From NCBI GenBank assembly GCA_035534615.1, contig DATLRO010000121.1:1-10439 (forward strand): a stretch of DNA of 10,439 bases, in the 5' to 3' direction. Below, in pieces: positions 1 to 6,912 of this stretch. Under the pieces are notes generated by a model. That model did no database searches. It was given only the letters and a program-made list of their open reading frames with translations, and had not been told where the DNA came from. Position 1 is the first letter of the stretch. The number at the start of each line of letters is the position of its first letter. A program made the translations under genes and the position numbers. The DNA is from JAGWRA01 sp035534615 (lineage in GTDB: Bacteria; Acidobacteriota; Vicinamibacteria; Vicinamibacterales; CAVVIG01).

Positions 1-1137
1 GAGAATCAGCGTCGGCGCCCAGACGAGCGCCAGCGCCTCGAAGCCGATCCGCTCGAACAGGAACCCGCCGATCGCCGGTCCGGCCAGCAGCCCGCAGGCC
101 CAGGCGACGTTGTAGACGCCGTAGGCGACGCCGTACGCCCGGACGCCGGCGGCCGACACGGCCTCGGCCATGTACGCGAGCGACGGCGTGATGATGAGCG
201 CCGCCATCGCCCACTCCATGATGATGAAGCCGCCGGCCGAGGCGGTGCTCCAGCTGAGCGCGAGCAGCGGCAGGCCGCAGGCGGTCAGCACGAGGCCGGC
301 GAACGTCAGCCGCCGGCCGCCCCACCGGTCCACCAGCCGTCCGTACACCGGCGGCATCGTCGTCGAGGCAACGGCCGCCAGGCCGAACAGCAGGCCGATC
401 CGCGCCGGGTCGAGACCGAGCCGCAGCGCCAGGAACAGCGGCAGGACCGGCTCGAGCATCGCGAGCGTCGCCGCGCCCGCCACGACCGTGGCGGCGCAGG
501 CGGCGACGGCCGGGGCGCGCAGCACGGCCCGCATCGGCACGCGCTCCGCGTCCGCGTGCCCGGCCGGCAGCTGCAGGAACAGGAAGGCGGCGGCGATCAG
601 CGCGGCCGCCGCGGCGACGCCGAGGAACGGCAGCTCGATGCCGCCGAACTGATACAGCCAGCCGCCGATCGACGGGCCGATCATCACGCCGAAGCTGGTG
701 CCGGACATCACCAGCCCCATGACGCGGCCGCGTTCGGCCGGCCCGTACAGGTCGGCCACCAGCGCGAAGCCGACGACCCAGGTGATGGCGTCGGCCGCCC
801 CCTGGAGCAGGCGGGCGCCGAACAGCCAGGGCAGGCTGCGGGAGAAGGCGAAGAGCGCGGTCGCGATCGCCAGCGTGACGAGCCCGCCGATCAGCGGGAC
901 CCGGCGGCCGATCCGGTCGGAGACCGCCCCCATCGGCAGCGACACCGCGAGCAGCGTCACGCCGAAGGAGGCGAACAGCAGGCCGATGAGCGTCGGGCTG
1001 GCGCCGAGCCGCCGCGCGAAGTCGGGCAGCACGGGGAAGGCGACCGAGTAGGCGACCAGATCGATGAACGTCGCCGCCGTGACCAGGCCGACCGCGAAGC
1101 CGCGGGACCGGCGGAACCGCCCGACGCGTCCGCTCAT
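1..1137 (-). CDS. Major facilitator superfamily transporter, DHA1/VMAT-like (3' end cut by window edge)
   Basis: Inner-membrane secondary transporter, probably a proton-coupled efflux carrier; the substrate is unknown. I translated the minus strand from the ATG at 1135-1137: 379 codons stay open to the window edge. MFS proteins are usually about 400 residues, so only the last helix is likely missing. Visible MFS marks are motif A between helices 2 and 3 (GAVSDRIGRR, residues 70-79), motif B (RLLQG, 109-113), motif C in helix 5 (GTSFGVMIGPSIGG, 146-159) and a second motif-A copy in the C-terminal half (GRLVDRWGGRR, 266-276). An acidic residue sits in helix 1 (FIDLVAYSVAFPVLP, about 24-38). The pattern LEPVLPLFL near 229 and the GVYNVAWACGLLAGP segment near 340 resemble the vesicular-monoamine/DHA1 multidrug branch. 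The ATG overlaps the glgB stop (shared ATGA), and no strong Shine-Dalgarno site is visible, which suggests translational coupling to glgB. A sugar-efflux role is possible but not shown. Confidence 0.88.
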   Translation of the reverse strand, partial: MSGRVGRFRRSRGFAVGLVTAATFIDLVAYSVAFPVLPDFARRLGASPTLIGLLFASFGVTLLAVSLPMGAVSDRIGRRVPLIGGLVTLAIATALFAFSRSLPWLFGARLLQGAADAITWVVGFALVADLYGPAERGRVMGLVMSGTSFGVMIGPSIGGWLYQFGGIELPFLGVAAAAALIAAAFLFLQLPAGHADAERVPMRAVLRAPAVAACAATVVAGAATLAMLEPVLPLFLALRLGLDPARIGLLFGLAAVASTTMPPVYGRLVDRWGGRRLTFAGLVLTACGLPLLALSWSTASAGGFIIMEWAMAALIITPSLAYMAEAVSAAGVRAYGVAYGVYNVAWACGLLAGPAIGGFLFERIGFEALALVWAPTLIL

Positions 1138-3377
1138 GCCGGGCGCGCCGGCTTCAGGATGAGGCAGGAGAGCGGCGGCAGCATGAGGCGGAGCGACTGC
1201 GGCCAGCCGTGGGCGTGCACCGGCTCGGTGACGGCGCCCCCGAGGTTGCCCAGGTCGCCGCCGCCGTACGCGGCGCCGTCGCTGTTCAGCAGTTCCCGGT
1301 AGAAGCCCGGCTCCGGGACGCCGATCCGGTAGCCGTCGCGCGGCACGGGGGTGAAGTTGAACACGAGCACGGTGAAGTCGGTCGGGTCGACCGCCCGGCG
1401 GATGAACGACACGACGCTGTTCTCGTGGTCGTTGCAGTCGATCCACTGGAACCCGGCCGGATCGAAGTCGATCTGGTGCAGCGACGGCTCGCGCCGGTAG
1501 CAGGCGTTCAGGTCGCCCGTGAAGCGACGGATGCCGGCGTGCGGCGGCAGGCCGGCGGCGTCCCAGTCGAGGCTCGCCTCGGCGTTCCACTCGTGCCACT
1601 GGCCGAATTCGTTCCCCATGAACAGCAGCTTCTTGCCCGGGTGGCCGAACATGAAGCCGTAGAGCGCGCGCAGGTTGGCCGCCTTCTGCCACGAGTCGCC
1701 CGGCATCTTGTCGAGCATGGCCCGCTTCCCGTGCACGACCTCGTCGTGGGAGAACGGCAGGATGAAGTTCTCCGTGTAGGCGTACAGCATCGCGAACGTC
1801 AGGTGGTTGTGCCCCCACCGCCGGTAGATCGGATCCTGCTGCGCGTACTCGAGGATGTCGTGCATCCAGCCCATGTTCCACTTGTAGGTGAACCCGAGCC
1901 CGCCCAGATGGACGGGCCGGCTCACGCCCGGCCACGCGGTCGACTCCTCGGCCACGGTGATCGTCCCCGGGTACTCGGCGTGCGTGAGCGTGTTCATCTG
2001 CTGCAGGAAGCCGATCGCCGCCAGGTTCTCGCGGCCGCCGCGCTCGTTCGGGATCCAGGCGCCCTCGGGGCGCGAGTAATCCAGGTACAGCATCGACGCC
2101 ACGGCGTCGACGCGCAGCCCGTCCACGTGGAACTCGCCCAGCCACGACAGCGCGCTCGACAGCAGGAAGTTGCGCACCTCGTTGCGCCCGAAGTTGAACA
2201 CCAGCGTCCCCCACTCGCGGTGCTCGCCCTGGCGCGGATCGGCATGCTCGTACAGCGCGGTCCCGTCGAACTGCGCCAGCCCGTGCGCGTCCTTCGGAAA
2301 ATGCCCCGGCACCCAGTCGAGGATGACGCCGAGCCCCGCCTGGTGGCAGGCATCGACGAACGCCTTGAAGTCGTCCGGCGTGCCGTGCCGGCTGGTCGGC
2401 GCGAAGAAGCCGATCACCTGGTAGCCCCACGACCCCGAGAAGGGGTGCTCCATCACCGGCAGCAGCTCGACGTGCGTGCACCCCAGATCCTTGACGTAGG
2501 GGATCAGCCGCTCGGCCAGCTCGCGGTAGGTCAGCTGCCGGTTGCCCTCCTCCGGCACGCGGGCCCAGGAGCCGAAGTGCACCTCGTAGATGGACATCGG
2601 GCGATCGAGCCAGTGGTTCGCCCCCGCCCGCGCCGTCATCCATCCCTCGTCGCCCCACTGGTAGGTGGCATCGCTCCAGACGATCGACGCCGAGCGCGGC
2701 GGCACCTCGAAGAAGCGCGCGTGCGGATCCACCTTCTGCTGCACGCGGCCGTCCCGCGTGCGGATCTCGAACTTGTACTTCTCGCCCACGCCCAGCGCGG
2801 GAATGAAGATCTCCCAGACGCCGTTCGGCACCAGCACCCGCATCGGGTGCACACGGCCGTCCCAGCCGTTGAAGTCGCCGACGACGGAGACACGCTCGGC
2901 GTTGGGCGCCCAGACGGCAAAGTGCACGCCGTCGACGCCGTCCAGCGCCAGCACGTGGGCGCCCAGCTTCCGGTACGACCGGTAGTGCGTCCCCTCGCCG
3001 AGCAGGTGCAGGTCGTAGTCGGTCAGCACGCGCCCGAACCGGTACGGATCGTCCAGCTCGCGCACCGTGCCGTCCTGGAAGGTCACGCGGAGCCGGTAGT
3101 CACGGACGCCGCCCGCCTCGGACGGGATCAGGGCCTCGAACAGGCCGTCCGATCCGCGGCGCGCCAGGGGAACGACCCCGGGCCGGCCGGCGGCGCCGGA
3201 GGCCGCGCCGTGGAGGTGCGCCTCGACCGCCCGGGCGGCCGGCTGGAGGACGCGGAGGATGGTTCCCCGGGGATCGGCCGCATGCGGACCCAGCAGGGCG
3301 AACGGATCGTGGCTCCGCCCGGCTGCCAGATCGCTGAGGGCGCGATCGAGCCTGTTGGCGCTGGTGTGGCTGCTCAC
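1134..3377 (-). CDS. glgB: 1,4-alpha-glucan branching enzyme (GlgB, GH13 with CBM48)
   Basis: Cytoplasmic glycogen branching enzyme (EC 2.4.1.18): it cleaves an alpha-1,4 glucan chain and re-attaches it by an alpha-1,6 bond. At 747 residues it has the length of the long, E. coli-type GlgB. Domain order: an N1 module (about 10-120, with DPFALLGPH at 24-32); a CBM48 module (about 150-225, with FAVWAPNAERVSVVGDFNGW); the catalytic barrel (about 260-620); a C-terminal beta domain. The four GH13 regions are intact: DWVPGHFP at 354, GLRVDAV with nucleophile D424, VAEEST with acid/base E477, and LPFSHDEVVH with D545. The spacings D424-E477 (53) and D424-D545 (121) equal those I recall for E. coli (D405, E458, D526). 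The start is GTG, the first possible start in this frame, with AGGA at 3381-3384 only 3 bases upstream, so initiation may be weak. No glgA or glgC is in the window. The stop overlaps the next gene's ATG. Confidence 0.97.
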   Translation of the reverse strand: MSSHTSANRLDRALSDLAAGRSHDPFALLGPHAADPRGTILRVLQPAARAVEAHLHGAASGAAGRPGVVPLARRGSDGLFEALIPSEAGGVRDYRLRVTFQDGTVRELDDPYRFGRVLTDYDLHLLGEGTHYRSYRKLGAHVLALDGVDGVHFAVWAPNAERVSVVGDFNGWDGRVHPMRVLVPNGVWEIFIPALGVGEKYKFEIRTRDGRVQQKVDPHARFFEVPPRSASIVWSDATYQWGDEGWMTARAGANHWLDRPMSIYEVHFGSWARVPEEGNRQLTYRELAERLIPYVKDLGCTHVELLPVMEHPFSGSWGYQVIGFFAPTSRHGTPDDFKAFVDACHQAGLGVILDWVPGHFPKDAHGLAQFDGTALYEHADPRQGEHREWGTLVFNFGRNEVRNFLLSSALSWLGEFHVDGLRVDAVASMLYLDYSRPEGAWIPNERGGRENLAAIGFLQQMNTLTHAEYPGTITVAEESTAWPGVSRPVHLGGLGFTYKWNMGWMHDILEYAQQDPIYRRWGHNHLTFAMLYAYTENFILPFSHDEVVHGKRAMLDKMPGDSWQKAANLRALYGFMFGHPGKKLLFMGNEFGQWHEWNAEASLDWDAAGLPPHAGIRRFTGDLNACYRREPSLHQIDFDPAGFQWIDCNDHENSVVSFIRRAVDPTDFTVLVFNFTPVPRDGYRIGVPEPGFYRELLNSDGAAYGGGDLGNLGGAVTEPVHAHGWPQSLRLMLPPLSCLILKPARPA

Positions 3378-3459
3378 TGATCCTGCAGTGTGACAAAGTT
3401 CCGGCGCGGAGTCGAGTCGGCCCGATCTGTGTTACGGTTGGCCCCGGGAGGAGCCGTCC
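3378..3459. promoter_or_regulatory. Divergent intergenic region between glgB and the amidase gene
   Basis: These 82 bases must hold the 5' signals of both divergent genes. For the amidase there is a strong Shine-Dalgarno site GGGAGGAG at 3446-3453, six bases before its ATG. A possible plus-strand -10 is TACGGT at 3433-3438, but no good -35 sits at the expected distance. On the minus strand only the weak AGGA at 3381-3384 is evident for glgB. I cannot call either promoter with confidence. Confidence 0.4.
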
Positions 3460-5259
3460 ATGAGCCACGAGTCCGAGTCCGATGCCCCCGCGCCGCACGA
3501 CGCCGGCCGCCGCCGCTTCCTGAAGACCGTCCCCGCGGCGGTCGCCGCCGGTCTGGCGGCCGCCCCGGCGCTCGCCCGCCAGGCGCCGCCTGCCGCGGCC
3601 GGGGCGCCGGTGCTGACGGCCGCGGAACTGAAGAGCGCCGAGGCGCTCGACGGCGTGCAGTACACCGGCGCCGAGACCACGATGGCGCTGCGCGGCGCCA
3701 CCGAGCATCTCGAGAACTACGAGACGCTGCGCCAGGTGTCCGTCCCGCTCGACACGGAGCCGGCCATCACGTTCCGGCCGTACCTGGCGGGCCGGCAGCC
3801 GACCGGGGCGTCGACGCGCAACGCGCCGCTGAAGGTCTCGCAGCCGGCGGTGCACGTCGGGGCGTCGCTCGAGGATCTGGCGTTCGAGCCGATCATCGCG
3901 CTCGCGCCGCTCCTCCGATCGAAGCAGATCTCGTCGACCGCGCTGACGAAGATGTACCTGGATCGGCTGAAGCGCTACGGCCCGGCGCTCGAATGCGTCA
4001 TCACGCTCACCGAAGAGCTCGCGCTGCAGCAGGCGGCCGACGCCGACCGCGAGATCGCCGCGGGCCGCTACCGCGGGCCGCTGCACGGCATCCCCTGGGG
4101 CGCGAAGGACCTGCTCGCCACCAAGGGCATCCGCACGACCTGGGGCGCCACGCCGTACGAGCACCAGGTGCCGGACTACGACGCCACGGTGGTGGAGCGG
4201 CTGCGCGAGGCGGGCGCGGTGCTCGTCGCCAAGCTGTCGATGGGGGCGCTCGCGCAGGGGGACGTCTGGTTCGGCGGCACGACGCGCAACCCGTGGAACA
4301 TCGAAAAGGGCTCCAGCGGGTCCTCGGCCGGCCCGGGCGCCGCGACCGGCGGCGGTCTGGTGGTCTTCGGCATCGGCACCGAGACGATGGGATCGATCAT
4401 GTCGCCGTCGAGCACGTGCGGCGTGACCGGCCTGCGGCCGACGTACGGCCGGGTCAGCCGCCACGGCGCCATGGCCCTCAGCTGGACGATGGACAAGCTG
4501 GGGCCGATGTGCCGGCGGGTGGAGGACTGCGCGCTGGTGCTGAATGCGATTTACGGGTCGGACGGGCACGACTCGACCGTCGTCGACGCGCCGTTCACCT
4601 GGCATCCCGACCAGCCGCTGTCGTCGCTGCGCATCGGCTTCGTGGCGGAGGAGTTCGTGCGGCAGCCGCCGTCACGCTTCCGCCAGCCGCAGCAGACCGA
4701 CACCTGGGACCAGCAGAAGGCCCTGCTGCACGATGCGCTCGACGTGTTCCGCAGCGCCGGGGCGCAGCTCGAGCCGATCGAGCTGCCCGACTTCCCGGCG
4801 CAGGCGCTCGGCTTCTGCCTGGACGCGGAGGCGGGCGCCGCGTTCGACGACCTCACGCGCAGCCACGGGATCGACGAGATGGTGCAGCAGGGGCCGAACG
4901 CCTGGCCGAACACGTTCCGGACGTCGCGGTTCATTCCGGCCGTCGAGTACCTGCGCGGCCAGCGCGCGCGGCGGCTGCTGATGCGGCAGATGGACGAGCT
5001 GATGTCGACCTACGACGTGTTCCTCACGCCGGGGCCGCGCAGCGCGAGCCTGACGATCACGAACTTCACCGGCCATCCCGCGCTGGCGCTCAAGTGCGGG
5101 TTCATCGACGGGATGCCGCAGGCGATCATGCTGACCGGCCGGCTGTACGGCGAGGCGACGCTCCTGCGAGTCGGCCTGGCGTACGAACAGGCCACGAAGT
5201 GGCATACGATGAATCCCGACCTGCAGAAGACGCTCAAGCTGTCGCGGGGAGCGAAGTGA
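3460..5259 (+). CDS. Tat-exported amidase-signature family hydrolase
   Basis: Serine hydrolase of the amidase signature (AS) family, which cleaves C-N amide bonds; its natural substrate cannot be told. The N-terminus is a twin-arginine signal: GRRRFLKT at residues 16-23, then an alanine-rich stretch to about 40 (ALARQA), so it probably acts in the periplasm or on the outer face of the membrane. A linker of roughly 90 residues precedes the AS domain (about 140-585). The Ser-cisSer-Lys triad is readable by alignment to fatty acid amide hydrolase: K216 (HGIPWGAKD), S288 (GSSGSSAGPG) and nucleophile S312 (GTETMGSIMSP). The usual GTDTGGSIR is changed, placing M310 where an oxyanion-loop glycine often sits; I recall a subfamily of exported amidases with GTETxGSI. 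Databases may label such genes as GatA, but the signal peptide and the absence of gatB/gatC argue against that. The start is fixed by a strong Shine-Dalgarno site. A cyclophilin gene follows 43 bases downstream on the same strand. Confidence 0.92.
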   Translation: MSHESESDAPAPHDAGRRRFLKTVPAAVAAGLAAAPALARQAPPAAAGAPVLTAAELKSAEALDGVQYTGAETTMALRGATEHLENYETLRQVSVPLDTEPAITFRPYLAGRQPTGASTRNAPLKVSQPAVHVGASLEDLAFEPIIALAPLLRSKQISSTALTKMYLDRLKRYGPALECVITLTEELALQQAADADREIAAGRYRGPLHGIPWGAKDLLATKGIRTTWGATPYEHQVPDYDATVVERLREAGAVLVAKLSMGALAQGDVWFGGTTRNPWNIEKGSSGSSAGPGAATGGGLVVFGIGTETMGSIMSPSSTCGVTGLRPTYGRVSRHGAMALSWTMDKLGPMCRRVEDCALVLNAIYGSDGHDSTVVDAPFTWHPDQPLSSLRIGFVAEEFVRQPPSRFRQPQQTDTWDQQKALLHDALDVFRSAGAQLEPIELPDFPAQALGFCLDAEAGAAFDDLTRSHGIDEMVQQGPNAWPNTFRTSRFIPAVEYLRGQRARRLLMRQMDELMSTYDVFLTPGPRSASLTITNFTGHPALALKCGFIDGMPQAIMLTGRLYGEATLLRVGLAYEQATKWHTMNPDLQKTLKLSRGAK

Positions 5260-5302
5260 ACCCGAGCACTGAAGAAAGCCTCATCGCCAGAAAGGATCGC
5301 CC

Positions 5303-5818
5303 TTGACCTCTGCTCTCTTTGCCACCTCCGAAGGGACCTTCCGCGTGAAGCTGTTCGCGCAGGAAGCGCCGAAGACGGTTGCGAATTTCGTCGGGCTCGC
5401 GACCGGTTCGCAGGAATGGACCGATCCGGCGACCGGGAAGAAGGTGACGCGGCCGCTGTACGACCGGACGGTGTTTCACCGCGTCATCGACGGCTTCATG
5501 ATCCAGGGAGGCGACCCGCTCGGCACGGGCGTCGGCGGCCCGGGGTACACGTTCGCGGACGAGTTCCAGCCGGCGCTCCGGCACGATCGGGCCGGCCTGC
5601 TGTCGATGGCGAACCGCGGGCCGAACACGAACGGCAGCCAGTTCTTCATCACGCTGGCGCCGACGCCCTGGCTGGACGACCGGCATACGATCTTCGGCGA
5701 GGTGGTGGAAGGGATGGAGATCGTCGAGCGGATCGGCCACGTGCCGACATCGAAGCCGGGCGACCGCCCGCGCAAGGAGGTCGTCGTGACCTCGGTCACG
5801 ATCGAACAGGAGGGGTGA
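5303..5818 (+). CDS. Cyclophilin-type peptidyl-prolyl cis-trans isomerase
   Basis: Catalyses cis-trans isomerisation of prolyl bonds (EC 5.2.1.8) and assists protein folding. The 171 residues cover one complete cyclophilin domain, with no signal peptide or membrane segment, so it is probably cytoplasmic. By alignment with human cyclophilin A the active site is complete: R60, F65 and Q68 (FHRVIDGFMIQGGDP), M102-A103-N104, F115 (GSQFFITLAP), W123 and H128. A short insertion (about residues 36-50) after GLATG is common in bacterial members. The start is TTG, supported by AAAGGA at 5291-5296 with a 6-base spacer and by an N-terminus that begins directly with the first beta strand (ALFATSEGTFRVKLF). 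It lies 43 bases after the amidase stop and is probably co-transcribed with it, although the amidase is exported folded via Tat while this enzyme appears cytoplasmic. Bacterial names ppiA/ppiB are used inconsistently, so I give no symbol. Confidence 0.95.
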   Translation: MTSALFATSEGTFRVKLFAQEAPKTVANFVGLATGSQEWTDPATGKKVTRPLYDRTVFHRVIDGFMIQGGDPLGTGVGGPGYTFADEFQPALRHDRAGLLSMANRGPNTNGSQFFITLAPTPWLDDRHTIFGEVVEGMEIVERIGHVPTSKPGDRPRKEVVVTSVTIEQEG

Positions 5819-5836
5819 GCGCCGGCGCGCCGGCGC
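5819..5836. repeat. 18-bp perfect palindrome between convergent genes
   Basis: GCGCCGGCGCGCCGGCGC reads identically on both strands and fills most of the 21-base gap between the cyclophilin stop (5816-5818) and the ankyrin gene stop (5840-5842). In RNA it could form a short GC hairpin from either strand and so serve as a shared termination or 3'-end stability element. There is no T-run on either side, so it is not a canonical intrinsic terminator. In DNA this rich in G and C, a palindrome of this kind may be partly a composition effect. Confidence 0.45.
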
Positions 5837-5839
5837 GCG

Positions 5840-6508
5840 TCAGGACAGGGCGCCCTGGCGCAGCAGGTACTCGGTGATCGCCTTGTGGTTCTTCTGTGTG
5901 GCGAGCGCGAGCGGCGTCTGGCCGGCGTCATTGACGGCGTTCACGTCCGCCCCCTGCGCGACGAGCGTCTTCACCTGATCGAGGTGGCCGGCCGCCACCG
6001 CCACATGGAGCGGCCGCCAGCCGCCGGCGCTCGTCGCGTTGACGTCGGCGCCGGCGCCGACCAGCAGCCCCGCCGCCAGGGCGTGCCCGCCCGCGAGCGC
6101 CGCGTGCAGCGGCGTGTTGCCGGTTGAATTGGCCGACACGCGCGCCGGGTCGGCGCCGTGTGCGAGCAGAGACTCGGCCGCCTTCGTCTGCCCGAAGAAG
6201 GCCGCGAGGTGCAGCGGCGTCCAGCCATCCGGGCTGACGCGCCCGGCCGCACCCGGATCGGCCTCGAGATGCCGGCGCAGCCGATCGAGGTCCCCGACGG
6301 CGGCCGCCGCGAACAGGTCCAGCGGCGCGCCACGCTCGACGAGGAGCCGGACGATCGACTGCTGGCGATGATAGGCGGCCGTCAGGACCGCGCTCTCCCC
6401 CTGCGCCCCGCGGGCGTCGACGAGCGCCGGATCCGCATCGAGCAGCGCCTGCACGGCCGGCAGATTCCCCTCCTTGATCGCCGAGAAGAACTCCGAGGCC
6501 GCTTCCAT
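5840..6508 (-). CDS. Ankyrin-repeat protein
   Basis: A 222-residue protein made almost wholly of ankyrin repeats, which form a binding surface for other proteins; the partner is unknown. Canonical repeats begin near residues 94 (DGWTPLHLAAFFGQ), 128 (STGNTPLHAALAGGH), 161 (AGGWRPLHVAVAAGH) and 194 (DAGQTPLALATQKNH). Typical ends include LLAHGADP, LLVGAGADVN and LVAQGADVN. Degenerate repeats fill residues 1-90, and the DLFAAAAVGDLDRLRRHL stretch near 64 behaves as another repeat unit. There is no signal peptide or membrane helix, so it is probably cytosolic. I placed the start at the ATG at 6506-6508, because AAGGAG (6516-6521) lies 7 bases upstream and the repeat fold begins there. The open frame continues upstream to 6688, but that part is proline- and arginine-rich and overlaps the promoter. 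It is convergent with the cyclophilin gene and divergent from the 48-codon gene. Confidence 0.92.
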   Translation of the reverse strand: MEAASEFFSAIKEGNLPAVQALLDADPALVDARGAQGESAVLTAAYHRQQSIVRLLVERGAPLDLFAAAAVGDLDRLRRHLEADPGAAGRVSPDGWTPLHLAAFFGQTKAAESLLAHGADPARVSANSTGNTPLHAALAGGHALAAGLLVGAGADVNATSAGGWRPLHVAVAAGHLDQVKTLVAQGADVNAVNDAGQTPLALATQKNHKAITEYLLRQGALS

Positions 6509-6560
6509 GGCAGGGCTCCTTGGGGACAGGGGGCCGGCACGATGCGCCAGCTCATCCACG

Positions 6561-6569
6561 ATTTTACCA
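6561..6569 (-). promoter_or_regulatory. Extended -10 promoter for the ankyrin gene
   Basis: On the minus strand the sequence reads TGGTAAAAT: a TGn extension followed by TAAAAT, five of six bases matching the -10 consensus, in an otherwise GC-dense stretch. It lies about 50 bases upstream of the ankyrin ATG, giving a leader of roughly 45 bases that includes the AAGGAG site. The -35 position at 6584-6589 (GTGCCG) is weak, as is common with extended -10 elements. Confidence 0.55.
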
Positions 6570-6625
6570 TCGGCCGCCGGCGGCGGCACCCGGGCGTGCG
6601 TCGCCGGGACGAACTGCGCACCCCC

Positions 6626-6634
6626 TGCTACACT
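6626..6634 (+). promoter_or_regulatory. Extended -10 promoter for the 48-codon gene
   Basis: TGCTACACT combines a TGn extension with TACACT, a frequent -10 variant in GC-rich bacteria. It sits about 52 bases before the ATG at 6687, so transcription would begin near 6641 and leave a leader of about 45 bases. No good -35 hexamer is visible. The element faces away from the ankyrin promoter about 60 bases to the left. Confidence 0.45.
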
Positions 6635-6686
6635 CCGCCCGGCCGCGGCGGTCCTTCGATGGACGGATCCGGACCGGGGAGGGCAC

Positions 6687-6833
6687 ATGAATGGGTTGTG
6701 GATCTATCAGCTGCCGCTGCTGGAGGAATTCAGCGTACGGCCCGAGGCGCTCCGGGAGGAGTGGGCGATGCTGGAGACCGTCATGCACACGCCACCGCCG
6801 CCGCACGTGGTCGGTGTGCCGCCGCTGCACTGA
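6687..6833 (+). CDS. Hypothetical 48-residue protein
   Basis: I do not recognise this protein. It begins MNGLWIYQLPLLEEF, continues with an acidic, helix-like segment (RPEALREEWAMLETV, residues 18-32) and ends in a proline/histidine-rich tail (HTPPPPHVVGVPPLH, 34-48). No signal peptide, metal site or membrane helix is clear. Support for it being a gene: an ATG preceded by GGGGAGGG at 6676-6683; an extended -10 promoter about 50 bases upstream; 42 of 48 codons ending in G or C, as expected for coding DNA here; and a strong hairpin 32 bases after the stop. It lies in a gap between two minus-strand genes, so no neighbouring coding sequence explains the open frame. Against it: the small size and lack of any known match. 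It may be a small regulatory or accessory protein, but no function can be assigned. Confidence 0.5.
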   Translation: MNGLWIYQLPLLEEFSVRPEALREEWAMLETVMHTPPPPHVVGVPPLH

Positions 6834-6864
6834 CCCGCGACGCCTGGCGGCTCGCGGGAACGTC

Positions 6865-6899
6865 CAGCGGCCCGGGGGCGCGCCGCCTCCGGGCCGCTG
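6865..6899. terminator. GC-rich hairpin between convergent genes
   Basis: CAGCGGCCCGG (6865-6875) is the exact reverse complement of CCGGGCCGCTG (6889-6899). The stem extends inward by one G-T and two G-C pairs, giving about 14 base pairs around a 7-base loop. It lies between the end of the 48-codon gene (6833) and the end of the cold-shock gene (6913), where a bidirectional terminator would be expected. No T-run follows on either strand, so it would act as a non-canonical terminator or a 3'-end stabiliser. Confidence 0.45.
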
Positions 6900-6912
6900 C
6901 GTCCAGGTTCGC

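Noticed and set aside
1209..3380. A 723-codon open frame on the plus strand opposite glgB.
   Set aside because: It mirrors the well-supported branching enzyme, has no recognisable motif and shows the same shadow composition.
3100..4605. A 501-codon minus-strand open frame covering the glgB 5' end and much of the amidase.
   Set aside because: It is arginine/glycine-rich, crosses two real genes and their intergenic region, and has no plausible ribosome site.
3460..5259. Amidase gene as GatA, the Glu-tRNA(Gln) amidotransferase subunit.
   Set aside because: A twin-arginine export signal and the absence of gatB or gatC nearby do not fit a cytoplasmic tRNA-modifying complex.
6509..6688. N-terminal extension of the ankyrin protein to 6688.
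   Set aside because: The extension has no ankyrin character, overlaps the likely promoter, and a strong AAGGAG directly precedes the internal ATG at 6508.
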